DNA from: Desulfohalobiaceae bacterium S24
Lineage (GTDB): Bacteria > Desulfobacterota > Desulfovibrionia > Desulfovibrionales > Desulfothermaceae
Length of the DNA stretch: 64,000 nucleotides
Direction: 5' to 3'
Assembly: GCA_011389765.1 (NCBI GenBank)
Contig: JAABTT010000005.1
Location: 24,456-88,455 of the forward strand
Below, piece after piece: positions 63,559 through 64,000 of the stretch (its first letter is position 1; each line of letters opens with the position of its first letter). The position numbers and the translations under genes are program-made. Under the pieces are notes generated by a model. That model ran no database searches, was not told the DNA's origin, and worked only from the letters and a program-made list of their open reading frames with translations.

Positions 63559-63924
63559 ATGACCTCTGTCTTGATCATCGATGACGACCCCATGATCCGG
63601 AACATGCTCTGCCATTTTTTTGAAATTGAAGGTTATGAGGTCAAGAAGGCATCAAACGGAAAAGAAGGTCTTGGGCTGTACCGGAAGTACCCGGCCGATT
63701 TGATCATCACGGATATGATCATGCCGGAAATGGATGGCATCGAGACCATCCAGGCTGTGCGCAAGGAAAGTCCTGATGCGAAAATCATTGCCATCTCCGG
63801 AGGTGGACGAAATTCGCCTGAAGACTATCTGGTCCTGGCGGATCATTTCGGGGCTGATCGGACCTTCTGTAAGCCTGTTGAGCGGGCTGAGCTGATAAAC
63901 GCGGCCCGGGAATTGCTTTCCTGA
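63559..63924 (+). CDS. Stand-alone response regulator (receiver domain only)
   Basis: A 121-residue CheY-like protein. Phospho-acceptor Asp52 stands in ITDMIMPEMDG, the acidic pocket in LIIDDD at the N-terminus, the switch Ser80 in AISGGG and the Lys105 in FCKPVER. There is no output domain. The ATG at 63559 has GGAG eight bases upstream; the longer frame from 63523 is rejected. The sensor kinase is likely nearby outside the window. Its leader may be driven by the sigma-54 promoter at 63317. Confidence 0.9.
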   Translation: MTSVLIIDDDPMIRNMLCHFFEIEGYEVKKASNGKEGLGLYRKYPADLIITDMIMPEMDGIETIQAVRKESPDAKIIAISGGGRNSPEDYLVLADHFGADRTFCKPVERAELINAARELLS

Positions 63925-64000
63925 AACATCTCATTAAAAAATTTTTCCTTGATTCCAAGACCCAGGTTTATCGATGGACCATGAGGGGCCTGTGAGATCC

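Noticed and set aside
63974..64000. Start of another gene at the right edge (ATG at 63974)
   Set aside because: Only nine codons are visible and there is no good ribosome-binding site, so it cannot be supported.

Overview
The window looks like a chromosomal segment of an anaerobic sulfate-reducing bacterium of the Desulfovibrionales type. The clearest marker is the adenylate kinase, whose LID carries Cys129, His135, Cys151 and Cys154, the Cys-X5-His-X15-Cys-X2-Cys metal site described for Desulfovibrio gigas. The tig-clpP-clpX-lon order, adk next to pgeF, and ilvB-ilvN are compatible with this. No rRNA, tRNA or CRISPR array was seen.

Layout. 1-6949: housekeeping genes (tatA, HAD phosphatase, YggT, DUF465 protein, ilvBN, a GspE/PilB-like ATPase). 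7096-17522: adk, pgeF, a decayed penicillin-acylase gene, an MFS transporter, the tig-clpP-clpX-lon proteostasis block and kbl. 17645-46300: an accessory catabolic island of about 29 kb. 46480-56060: a TPR lipoprotein, a sigma-54 response regulator, a polyprenyl glycosyl-phosphotransferase and a GAF-GGDEF cyclase, resembling parts of PEP-CTERM/XrtA exopolysaccharide loci, followed by rarA and a zinc-ribbon gene. 56080-61340: an unknown protein, xerC, dprA and a membrane protein. 61470-63924: a fifth MttB homologue and a stand-alone receiver protein.

The island is the main interest. Five MttB-superfamily methyltransferases occur in the window. One (32890-34356) is interrupted by a single in-frame TAG at codon 328, exactly where MttB carries pyrrolysine, so it is almost certainly a genuine Pyl-encoding trimethylamine methyltransferase. 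The other four have Asn, Met, Thr or Leu at that position, like the glycine-betaine/proline-betaine/carnitine methyltransferases. Two of the non-Pyl homologues sit directly beside tungsten-type aldehyde:ferredoxin oxidoreductases. One pair lies in a six-gene minus-strand operon (Fe-alcohol dehydrogenase, enolase-superfamily dehydratase, beta-hydroxyacid dehydrogenase, AOR, MoaD/ThiS, MttB homologue). A PAS-sigma54 activator lies between this operon and a dimethylglycine/sarcosine-dehydrogenase-like flavoprotein, and both flanking units have good -24/-12 promoter matches. A glycine-betaine binding protein (ProX) and a complete Dpp/Opp-type ABC importer complete the island. I infer a set of pathways for uptake and stepwise demethylation or oxidation of methylated amines and betaines. 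No corrinoid protein, RamA-like activator, MtbA or pyl gene is in the window, so these must lie elsewhere.

The island is full of intergenic repeats: a symmetric hairpin-ended element in four full or partial copies, a pair of inverted repeats around mttB-proX-dppB, and several simpler families. Only two intact genes appear to end in TAG. One of these, the GAF-GGDEF gene, is in frame with the glycosyl-phosphotransferase behind it, separated by the TAG and two codons.
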